A DNA stretch of 15,000 nt from Cristatella mucedo (Eukaryota; Bryozoa; Phylactolaemata; Cristatellidae), in the NCBI GenBank assembly GCA_009760855.2, contig WPIO01000108.1, forward strand, positions 770,001-785,000, in the 5' to 3' direction. Below are positions 7,175 through 15,000 of the stretch, piece after piece. Made by a program: the position numbers and the translations under genes. Positions within the stretch are counted from its first letter, which is position 1. Each line of letters begins with the position of its first letter. Under the pieces are notes generated by a model, which was given only the letters and a program-made list of their open reading frames with translations, was not told the DNA's origin and searched no databases.

Positions 7175-7204
7175 ATGTTGGGCTTCCCCTTATACCAGCG
7201 CTGA
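7175..7204 (+). promoter_or_regulatory. Upstream ORF 3 of C/EBP leader (strong Kozak)
   Basis: Nine codons (MLGFPLYQR) and a TGA, with start context CACCATGT. This is the strongest uORF start in the leader. It ends 63 bases before the main ATG, a distance compatible with partial reinitiation. Confidence 0.5.
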
Positions 7205-7244
7205 GCGGAATACCTGGCGGACGTACCGTGTCGTCGTGCGTCGA

Positions 7245-7271
7245 ATGATAGCAGACCGCCTAGGACCATGA
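7245..7271 (+). promoter_or_regulatory. Upstream ORF 4, stop overlaps C/EBP start
   Basis: Eight codons (MIADRLGP) ending in TGA at 7269-7271, which overlaps the main ATG at 7268-7270 as ATGA. Its own start has a weak context (C at -3), so most ribosomes would scan through. Vertebrate C/EBP-alpha and -beta mRNAs carry a small out-of-frame uORF next to a start site that governs isoform choice; this is a similar arrangement, inferred only from sequence. Confidence 0.5.
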
Positions 7272-7953
7272 GTTTTGACATAGCGTTTTACGACGCCGTG
7301 GACATGAAGAAGGCAGCGGCGCACGGCGAGCGCCACCAGGCCGGCGCCGCTTCCGAGCACGGCTCTGCGGCGGCTGGCGAGGACGTGTTCACCTTGCTCG
7401 GCGACTGGCAGGAGGACACGCTGGATATACAGGCGTTCTTGCAGGCGCGCAACGTCGACGCGCCGCCGCCGACTTCGTCGCCGGTCAACCGGACGCCGGT
7501 CATCGTACGTCCGAACAACCTCGACCTCACGCAGTCGTCGTCGTCGTCGGCAGGGCACTACGGCGGTGGAGCGGCGGCGGCGGCGGCGCCGCCGCGCGGC
7601 TGCGGCCAGGTCAGTCCACATCACCATTCGGTCCATCAGGTGCCCGATGCGATGCATCAGGTGTCGCCGCAGCATTCGCCGTACGGGCAGAGCGCGACAA
7701 TGTTTGACTACGGCGGCGTCGCCAAGCAGCAGCAGCAGCAGCAATCGAAGCTGCAGGCGATGCATCAGCAGCAGCAGCAGCAGCAGCATCGCAGCGGCGC
7801 CCAGCAGCAGCAGACGCAGCAGCAGCAGCACGCCGCCATGATGGCGGCGGCCGCGTCGAGCCCGTGCACGCCCGTGTTCGGCAGCTACGCGGCGGCGTCG
7901 TCGAGCGGCGGCGTTCTCGGCGGCGGCTGTCTGCGTCCCGTCATCAAGCGCGA

Positions 7954-7985
<32 letters not shown>

Positions 7986-8455
7986 AGTCGTCGATTGACT
8001 CCTACCACCAGGCGGCGCTGCGCGGCGGCGGCGCGAGCCGCAAGCGATCGGCGGCGGCGGCGTCGTCGTCGTCGTCGTCGGAGCTGCGCGACCCGGACGC
8101 GTACAGGGCGAAGCGGGAGCGCAACAACGTGGCGGTGCGCAAGAGCCGCGAGAAGAAGAAGCAGCGCGAGCAGGAGACGGAGAAGCGCGTCAAGGAGCTG
8201 AGCGACGAGAACGCGGCGCTGCAGGGCAAGGTCGAGCTGCTGTCCAAGCAGCTCGCCACCATCAAGTCGCTCTTCGCCGTCCTCACCAAGTCGCTGCCGG
8301 CCGAGCACCGCCGCCGCGCCGAGCAGGAGCTGGACAGTCTCGGCGTCGCCGCCGCCGCCGGCCGCCCGTCGTCGTCGTCGTCGTACGGCGCCGAGCCGAT
8401 GGCGGCGGTGGCGCTGCAGCAGCAGCAGCAGCAGCAGCAGCGGGGTGGCAACTGA
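7268..8455 (+). CDS. CEBP: C/EBP-family bZIP transcription factor, intronless
   Basis: 395-residue nuclear transcription factor. The basic region, residues 277-303 (YRAKRERNNVAVRKSREK...), has the C/EBP-diagnostic NNxAVxxSR sequence. The zipper has heptad residues L311, L318, L325, I332 and L339. C/EBPs dimerise and bind palindromic TTGCGCAAT-type sites. The N-terminus has FYDAVD and an acidic segment, DTLDIQAFLQ (about 51-60), resembling the C/EBP transactivation motif. VIKRD at 225-229 is a SUMO-type site followed by eight Asp (232-239), paralleling the VIKQE regulatory motif of C/EBP-alpha. Poly-Gln, poly-Ala and poly-Ser runs fill the rest, and the C-terminus is poly-Gln. Lack of introns is normal for C/EBP genes. 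The start has a good context (GGACCATGA). Which vertebrate paralogue is closest cannot be decided; the zipper end (LATIKSLF) slightly recalls C/EBP-gamma, but the N-terminal domains suggest the alpha/beta type. Confidence 0.96.
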
Positions 8456-9157
8456 ATAGGGGAATTCGACACTGCCGCCGACGCCCTCAGCCGCCGCCGC
8501 CGCCGTCGCCGCCTTTGTTGTCGACTGCTACCGGCGAAGACGTGCGCCGCCGCCCGCCGAGCCGCTCGAGGTTCGCCGCAAATACCTCAAGTCAACGTGC
8601 GGACGTGCGGCGTGGCTGCGTAGCACGTGACGAGGAAGATGACGATGCCAGGCGTTACTGTGTTAGCATCAGTTGTTGCTAGATGTAAAGAGACGGACGA
8701 CGAACTCTTTTGTTTGCTTGTTTTACGTGATCTGTACATACAAGTCTGAGCGTCGCCGCCGCCGCTATCTCCATGCGCCTCTCCATCTCCGTCGCGGCGG
8801 TGCGAGCCGCCGTCGAATCTCTCCGGCGGCAGCGGCGGCGGGGCGGGGCGGGGCGGAGCGTTCCGCTTTTGTTGCGCGAGGCGGCGGCGTCGTCGTCGTC
8901 GGGTTATTGTCGTTTTTAGTTGACGAATACAAACGAGTGCAGATACCGAAAAGAGCTTCTCTTTGCGGCTGAGCTGATGTGTCATCCTTTGATAAATCGC
9001 TAAAAGCGGACAACTTGAGACGACGCGTTTATGGTCAGGGCGCGCGAGGTCAAGAGCAACAATGTGAGGGACACGAGAAAGTGAGAGGTCGCTGAGAAAG
9101 AATGCGAGCCGGAAAAAGAGAAGATACATTTATCGAGAGAGAGAGAGAGAGAGCGTG
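8456..9157 (+). other. Presumed C/EBP 3' untranslated region
   Basis: Sequence after the stop codon without further coding domains; it is GC-rich at first and later AT-richer. It contains a Pumilio-type element (TGTACATA, 8733-8740), an ATTTA motif near 9126-9130, and a variant poly(A) signal AATACA (8926-8931) with GT-rich sequence about 45 bases later. No AATAAA is seen. The true 3' end is not determined. Confidence 0.45.
8733..8740 (+). promoter_or_regulatory. Pumilio response element TGTACATA
   Basis: Exact match to the PUF-binding consensus UGUANAUA, about 280 bases after the C/EBP stop codon. It would be functional only if transcribed in the 3' UTR. Confidence 0.45.
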
Positions 9158-9223
9158 GACAGTGCTTGCCTCCTATTAATAATTATTGCTAAAATAATAG
9201 TAATTATTACTAACAGTTTTGAG
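9136..9223. repeat. Short GA run and AT-rich block
   Basis: A 9-unit GA run (9136-9153) followed by an AT-rich stretch of ATT/AAT triplets (9172-9222). The latter resembles the family A LINE tails, but no element body is recognisable beside it. Confidence 0.55.
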
Positions 9224-10100
9224 ACGCCGTCGCTGCTGCTGCTACTGCTACGCCCCTCGCTAGCCGCTAGACGAGGCTGCTGCTGCTGCGTCGGCAGTTT
9301 ATCGAGGCGACGCGGTAGCGGTTCCTGGCGTCGCGTTTCGTGGCGTCGCGTTTCTTAGCGCCTTTGCGGCAATCGGCTGAGCGGCGGTGGCGGCTGCTTC
9401 GCGCGAACCTGGGCGACAGTCCGCGTCCGCGCGCGCGCCGCGCTTAATCGCTGCGAACCGTAGTGGGCATTGTTTTCCCGCGGCAAGACCCGATTCGAGG
9501 CGAGGCGATCGGAAGCGTCCTTCGCGGCGGCGTTGGCGACCGGCGCGAAGGGCGCTTTCGATTGAGTCACTTCCGCTTCCGCCAGCGCCACCGCGAGGTG
9601 CGTGGGTTTGCAGAATAATATGTACATTGAGCAGCACTGCGCTTCGCCGCGCCACACTGCGCAGTAATACAAAAAAGCAACCGCGCGCGCCCGGCGTAAC
9701 GCTGCCTACCGCGCGTAGCTCGGTTTTCTCTTGCATTTGAACATTCACCGGCGTCTGCAGAGTGAGTGCGCAATTTTACGCAATTCCGCGGGGGGGGGGG
9801 GCGTGAGTGCGACAGCGAGCGGATGCATGCACCGCTCAGGCGATGCTATCGAGACGAGCCGTCGGCGAATCGCGGCACCGCAGTGCTCGCCTCCCGCTTT
9901 CCAGGTGAGGCAGCTGCGGCGCCGCGTCCTCGGATGTCAGGGAAGAAAGACGAAAAAAGGAAGTCCGGAAAAAAGACGCGCCTGTCCGGACGTCCGGAAA
10001 AAGGCAGCAGCTGCACGCTCGACGCGGCGCCCTTGCTTCCCGAGACACGTCCAGCGCGGCCGCTCAGTGTTGGGCGTGTCGACGGCGTACTGCTGCATTT

Positions 10101-10199
10101 TATCATCTAGATCGCTATATATATATATATATATATAGCGATATATATATATATATATATATATAGCAATATAGATATATATGTATATATCATCTAGAT
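10101..10199. repeat. TA-rich foldback flanked by 12-bp direct repeats
   Basis: TATCATCTAGAT occurs at 10101-10112 and 10188-10199. Between them are 75 bases made of TA runs punctuated by CGC/GCG, so that CGC-(TA)n-GCG forms a perfect hairpin (10113-10140). It may be a microsatellite or a small inserted foldback element with a target-site duplication. Confidence 0.8.
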
Positions 10200-10501
10200 G
10201 ACGTGACCCGGGCCCGGCCGATCGGTCGTCTCCAGTAGTCGCGCTGATCTCTGACCGCGCGGGTCGAATCGAGTGTTGAGCTTCGCTCGGACGCAAATTA
10301 GGCGCGTCCGCTTGGAAAAACTCTGCACGCACGCGGCGTACTCTGCGCTGGCATGCTGAGAAACGTCCGTTTGACACCGGTGCTCAACTCCGGCTGACTC
10401 TGAAAATGGTGGCGATTTGTGCTTGATGATGCGTTTCTCCTTCTCCTTCTTCTGGGTTCGCGCTCCTCGGTAGCCACCCGCCGACCCTCGATAGCCCCCC
10501 G

Positions 10502-10579
10502 CCACGTGCCTCGGTATCGTCTCGGTATCCCCCTCGACTGGGTCGACGTGGCATACCGAGACGATACCAAGACATGTGG
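10502..10579. repeat. 27-bp imperfect inverted repeat (78-nt hairpin)
   Basis: The left arm 10502-10528 and right arm 10553-10579 pair at 24 of 27 positions, including a perfect 16-bp block (GGTATCGTCTCGGTAT, 10513-10528, with 10553-10568). The 24-nt loop holds a small TCGAC/GTCGA stem. All three mismatches are transitions. The left arm contains an E-box, CACGTG (10504-10509). Confidence 0.9.
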
Positions 10580-10620
10580 GTAGCTCGTGTGGCGCGAGCG
10601 GACGGACCATTCGCGCAGCG

Positions 10621-10669
10621 TTCGCGGAACGTTCGCGGAAAGTTCGCACGGAACGTTCGCGGAAAATTC
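10621..10669 (+). promoter_or_regulatory. Array of TTCGCGGAA motifs (STAT/HSE-like)
   Basis: TTCGCGGAA is present at 10621-10629, 10632-10640 and 10656-10664, and a two-base-longer variant at 10643-10653. Each exact copy fits TTCnnnGAA, the STAT consensus. The junctions give four GAAnnTTC units (starting 10627, 10638, 10651, 10662), the core of heat-shock elements. The function is not shown; it could be only a short tandem repeat. Confidence 0.5.
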
Positions 10670-11169
10670 GTCAGTCCTTCTAGCGCGGGTCGTCTCTTTT
10701 CTTTCTTGGCGACGCGGGATTGTAGCCCGGCTTTTTCTTTGCTTCGGCGCTCGGAGCCGCCCACGCCACCGCCTCACTTGCGCCTCGTCGCTCGCTCCTC
10801 GTCGCTTCCGCATCGCAGGATTGCTCGACTTTGACCTCAACCTTCGCGAAAGCTCGACGCGCGCGCATGCGAGCGCGTTCGCGGACGGTTGGCCGCGCGC
10901 CCGTCTCCGCCGCCGCCGCCGCAGCAGTAGCAGCCCTGGCCGCTTTCCCGCTTTTTCCGCGTGCAGTTTTACTTTGCACTTTTGAACGCCATTTGTCGCC
11001 TTCCCACGCTCGCGAGCCGCGGAGCGCCGGCTACGCCGCTCGCGCTAAGGAGCGATGGCACCACGCCCCCGTCCTTGAACGGCTGTGCAACCCCCAACTA
11101 CCGCCGCCGTTCCTCTCCCCCTCGTCAACGGAGGGCGCCGACGTCGAACGCCGCGTCCGCCGAGAGTAA

Positions 11170-11758
11170 ACGACTATGAATATGGCTGCAAGGCTGGTCT
11201 TCAAGTCCCAGTGGTTTGAGCACGTGTCACGTCTGCTGAAAGAGCTAGGATGGTTGCCGGTTGAGCAAAGGATACAGAGCAAAGTTCTTATGCTGACCCA
11301 CAAGGCCCGCCACGGCTTGGCTTCTTTGTACCTAGCTGAACTGCTGCATCAGTTTCAGCCTGTTCGCGCCCTCAGGTCCTGTGTGGACAATAAATTAGCT
11401 GTCCCATTCCTCCGCTTAAAGACAGTTGGCGACAGAAGCTTTAGCTCTGCAGGTCCTAGACTGTGGAACTCGCTTCCATAATTCTTACGCGACGACATCT
11501 ACTCTCCAACTGCCGACTATGGCACATCTTTTTCAGCGGTCCTGAACTGCTACTTCTATGCTGCTCACTACCTCAACTGCTCTCCTGACTCTGCTATGCT
11601 TCCCACTTTCTCTTTGTTGCGTGAGACGAAGTCTGTTGGCTACCGAATGCGTACCGAAAGCCGCTTAGGCTGTGAGTGCGCTATACAAAACTCTCCTGCG
11701 TAACACCCACATGGTCTTTATGACTTTGTGGAGTTTCTGACGGAGATACATACATACT
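11170..11758 (+). mobile_element. LINE family B, 5'-truncated copy with RT C-terminus
   Basis: 3' portion of an L2/CR1-like non-LTR retrotransposon. An open frame from 11176 to 11481 encodes the typical C-terminal RT segment: AARLVF, LLKELGWLPVEQRI, KVLMLTHKARHGLASLYLAELL and GDRSFSSAGPRLWNSLP. It stops at TAA (11479-11481), immediately after LWNSLP, earlier than in most such elements. The 3' part matches the inverted copy at 3129-3308 and ends in a short ATAC tail (11745-11757). A 5-bp GACTA at 11172-11176 and 11760-11764 might be a target-site duplication but could be chance. Confidence 0.9.
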
Positions 11759-11832
11759 TGACTACGCAGGATTAGTCTCAGCTACGGCCGCTATCACGTG
11801 GGGCTGCGCCCATCGCTCGCGCCTCAGCCTCG
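11759..11832. other. Spacer between LINE B and LINE A
   Basis: Short unassigned sequence with no motifs recognised. Confidence 0.4.
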
Positions 11833-12475
11833 ATAATAATAATAATAATGATAATGCACTTGATTAAGCTCCCTCAGAGAACTTAATCTCTCTCTAGGCG
11901 CTTTACATTTTCTGCAAAGGGAAATGAAATTGAATGGTGAGTAATATCATGCTTGATAAACGAGCAAAATGAATAACATGGTTAGGGGTGTCATGCACAG
12001 GGTCAGCATTCAAATGTGGTTAGTGGCAGCATGCACAGTGTCAGCACGCATAAGCACATCAAGGAAGAATCATAGGGACCCACTAAATGCTGTCCTAAAT
12101 AGGTGTGTTTTTAAGTTCTTTTTAAATGTGGTCAGTTCAGGGGATGTTCTGACGCAGGTCGGGAGGAAGTTCCAGGCTTTAGGAGCATACGAGCTAAATG
12201 CAGCGGTCTCCAAAGGATTTGATGTTTGTACGGCGTATTTGTAGACTGTTGGATTCCGAAAAGCGGGTGATACTATGCTTGGCCTGATGGGTGAGTATAT
12301 CTGACAGATAGGCTGGAGCCAAAGAATGAAGTGACCTAAAAGTGAGCAACAAAACCTTGAAGTCAATCCGTTGCTTGACTGGGAGCCAGTGCAGGTCGGC
12401 AAGAAGTGGAGTAATGTGGCAACTGCGACGCTCACGACAGACAGGCCTAGCTGCGGAGTTTTGTCGCGAGAGGTT
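11833..12475 (-). mobile_element. LINE family A, longest copy, RT C-terminus and 3' end
   Basis: Minus-strand 3' end of an L2/CR1-like LINE. Reading leftward, one frame gives NSAARPVCRERRSCHITPLL, ADLHWLPVKQRIDFKVLLLT, APAYLSDILTHQ and RRTNIKSFGDRC. A frameshift near 12206 moves the continuation to a second frame with FSSYAPKAWNFLP and FKKNLKTHLFRTAF, stopping near 12070. The remaining 240 bases are the 3' UTR with the family stem-loop and an ATT-type tail at 11833-11852. It is 5'-truncated and non-functional. A 7-bp tandem repeat (ACAAGAG, three copies, about 12494-12514) lies just beyond. Confidence 0.92.
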
Positions 12476-12636
12476 TTTTACGTCTGAAAAGAGACAAGAG
12501 ACAAGAGACAAGAGATTTTTTTGAGTTGGAGACGCTCTCTCTCTCTCAATGTGTTCTACTGTAAATGCTGGTTTAGGAAAACGCCACTGCGAAAGGCATA
12601 CTATTATTTGGCCGCATTCGTTCTTTACGCAAAGGT
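12476..12636. other. Spacer between two inverted LINE A copies
   Basis: Contains the ACAAGAG repeats, a short CT run (12535-12547) and unassigned sequence. No gene is seen. Confidence 0.45.
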
Positions 12637-12906
12637 CGCACCTATTTATCGCAGCATTTAGTGGGTCCCTGTGATTCGTCCTTCAAATGCGTATGCGTGC
12701 TGACACTGTGCATGCTGCCACTAACCATACTTGCATGCTGACCCTGTGTATGTCACCCCTCACCATGTTATTCCAGTTGTTTATTAAGTATGATTTTACT
12801 CACCATTCGATCGTATTTCCTTTGAAGCAAATGTAAATCACCTAAAAAGAGATTGAGTTCTCTGCGGGCGCTTTATCAAGGGTATTATTATTATTACTAT
12901 TATTAT
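12637..12906 (+). mobile_element. LINE family A, 5'-truncated copy, plus orientation
   Basis: The reverse complement aligns with 345-605 and 11833-12105: 'cgcagcatttagtgggtcc', 'tgctgacactgtgcatgctgcc', 'ccattcgatcg', then the stem-loop (AGAGATTGAGTTCTCT core, 12847-12862) and a TTA/ATT tail (12886-12906). Only the C-terminal codons at most are included. It lies head-to-head with the preceding copy. Confidence 0.92.
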
Positions 12907-12985
12907 AAGTTCAAATGCACTACGATCGAATGCTTACCACTCCGAATGAGCTAGGGGTCACCGATACTTTTGCACTCAGGTATAA

Positions 12986-14040
<1,055 letters not shown>

Positions 14041-14049
14041 CGAAGCTCG

Positions 14050-14098
14050 GGCAGAGCCCTCTGGCGGGGCAGAGCCCTCTGGCGGGGCAGAGCCCTCC
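14050..14098. repeat. 18-bp tandem repeat
   Basis: About 2.7 copies of GCAGAGCCCTCTGGCGGG. Each unit contains the near-palindrome AGAGCCCTCT. It lies immediately left of the AAGG microsatellite. Confidence 0.88.
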
Positions 14099-14107
14099 AG
14101 TTATACT

Positions 14108-14294
14108 AGAAGGAAGGAAAGAAGGAAGAAAGGACGAAAGGAAGGACGGAAGGAAGGAAGGAAGGAAGGGAGGAAGGAAGAAGGGAGGGAAGGAAGGATG
14201 GAAGGAAGGAAGGAAGGAAGGACGGAAGGAAGGAAGGAAGGAAGTGAGGAAGGAAGGAAGGAGGGAGGGGAGGAAGGAAGGAAGGAAGGAAGGA
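14108..14294. repeat. (AAGG)n imperfect microsatellite
   Basis: About 185 bases of GGAA/AAGG with scattered changes. Lys/Glu/Gly or Phe/Leu/Pro/Ser frames across it are artefacts. Clustered GGAA resembles multimerised ETS core motifs, as seen in known GGAA microsatellites, but function here is unproven. Confidence 0.96.
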
Positions 14295-14640
14295 CCGTAG
14301 CAACGGCGGACGAACTGCTGCGGTCCACCGCGATCCAGAGCGAATTCCGTCCGCGGCGCTCAATCAATCTCTGCCTCGAAAAGCCGAAATTTGCATTTGG
14401 GGGAGGGAGGGTTGCGTCAACTCTCTGCGCATGTGCGCGCCCTCTCCAGAGCGAGGTCAAAGTGCCTCGCTCACTCACCGCGTTAGTAGCATCGCCCGTG
14501 TTAGCGGCTTTGATAAGATTGGGAAGAGGCCGAATGCGAGCCCCGCTCCGCCACGTAGCGGCCCCGCCCGGCCCCCCCCGTCGGGCAGCTCAACGGCTGT
14601 ACGCGCTCTGCCTCGACGGCTTCCAATCGGATTCCGTCAT
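14295..14640. other. GC-rich unassigned DNA
   Basis: No coding domains or RNA genes recognised. Ends at an AT-rich switch near 14640. Confidence 0.45.
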
Positions 14641-14690
14641 ATTTAATTATAATTAATTAAAATAAAATTATAATCTTAATCTAATATAGA
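14641..14690. other. AT-rich block with AATAAA
   Basis: Abrupt change to AT-rich sequence containing AATAAA at 14661-14666. It could act as a poly(A) signal for a plus-strand transcript, but no gene leads into it. Confidence 0.3.
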
Positions 14691-14773
14691 GACCGAAAAC
14701 TTGCTGAGGGGGCGCGAAGCAGGTCCGAAAGCACGGACGCCTTAGCGAATGCGCATAACAATATGGGCAATGG

Positions 14774-14880
14774 GCATAAAAATGGCGACCTCAGACGATG
14801 GGAAGTAGTGAATCGTAATAATAAAAAGAATAATGGCATAGAAATGGCGACCTCAGAGGATGGGAAGTAGTGAATCGTGA
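14774..14880. repeat. 62-bp tandem duplication
   Basis: Two copies with a 62-base period starting at 14774 and 14836. They share AATGGCGACCTCAGA and GATGGGAAGTAGTGAATCGT. The second copy runs towards the family A LINE tail. Confidence 0.88.
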
Positions 14881-14888
14881 TCATTATA

Positions 14889-15000
14889 AGAATAATAATA
14901 GAATAATGGCAAGCCATTTGTAGAGCACCCAAAGAGAACTAAACAGTCTTTCTAGGCACTTGACGCAGTCTTGAACGGAAGCACGCTATTTTTGTAGCGA
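14889..15000 (-). mobile_element. LINE family A, diverged 3' end, cut by window edge
   Basis: AAT-type tail (14889-14907), then 'gagaactaaacagtctttctaggcacttgacgca' aligning with the family 3' stem-loop region, then 'ggaagcacg'. It is clearly older than the other copies. It continues beyond base 15000. Confidence 0.7.

Larger units (their letters stand above)
9224..11165. other. CpG-rich region, no gene recognised
   Basis: About 1.9 kb of GC-rich DNA whose overlapping Arg/Ala/Ser-rich open frames show no domains. Small tandem duplications occur: GGCGTCGCGTTTCGT/GGCGTCGCGTTTCTT at about 9328-9357, and GTCCGGAAAAA twice at about 9963-10002. There is a poly-G run at about 9789-9801. The distinctive structures are a TA foldback (10101-10199), a 78-nt hairpin (10502-10579) and a TTC/GAA array (10621-10669). 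It could be a regulatory region or the first non-coding exon of another gene. Confidence 0.5.

Noticed and set aside
7187-7193. Alternative TATA-like box (CTTATAC)
   Set aside because: Weaker than the box at 6953 and lies inside the presumed leader; it is mentioned because it would remove uORFs 1-3 if used.
7190-8308. 372-codon minus-strand open frame opposite C/EBP
   Set aside because: Its Leu/Arg/Val-rich composition is that of an antisense shadow of GCG, GAC, CAG and TCG codon runs. It has no recognisable domain, and the plus strand has a clear bZIP.

Overview
The window is nuclear DNA from an animal, most likely an invertebrate. It contains spliced and intronless metazoan signalling genes, 5'-truncated LINE retrotransposon tails, many microsatellites, and GC-rich, CpG-rich coding and flanking DNA. 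I cannot name the species. There are no bacterial operons, rRNA, convincing tRNAs or CRISPR arrays.

Two genes are well supported and point away from each other. On the minus strand, 2643..1488 is the first coding exon of a MAP2K5 (MEK5) homologue. It encodes a PB1 domain, a long low-complexity linker carrying the MEK5-type HGL motif, and the N-lobe of the kinase through the HRD catalytic loop. It ends at a consensus splice donor, and the remaining exons lie beyond the left edge. On the plus strand, 7268..8455 is an intronless C/EBP-family bZIP transcription factor of 395 residues. Upstream of it are a CCAAT box, two CRE-like sites and a TATA-like box (6904-6957). The presumed leader holds four short upstream ORFs, the last of which stops on the C/EBP start codon.

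The rest is mostly repeats. LINE family A has seven probable pieces (about 40-300, 345-915, 1229-1311, 4190-4440, 11833-12475, 12637-12906, 14889-15000). Its 3' end carries a conserved stem-loop followed by an ATT-type tail. LINE family B has two nearly identical 3' ends in opposite orientation (3088-3308 and about 11170-11758), flanking the C/EBP locus, with a GTAT/ATAC tail. Between these lie long tracts of CT, GTAT, GAG, TA, GA and AAGG, and two different minisatellites that both have 17-bp units.

The CpG-rich blocks (about 5030-6650, 9220-11160, 13130-14030, 14300-14640) have no recognisable coding sequence. They do contain several perfect or near-perfect inverted repeats (5469-5519, 6042-6090, 10502-10579, 13583-13614) and an array of TTCnnnGAA/GAAnnTTC motifs (10621-10669). 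I found no clearly new multi-gene system. The best leads are the uORF arrangement and CRE promoter of the C/EBP gene, the architecture of the MEK5 first exon, the LINE 3' stem-loop, and the 78-nt hairpin at 10502-10579.
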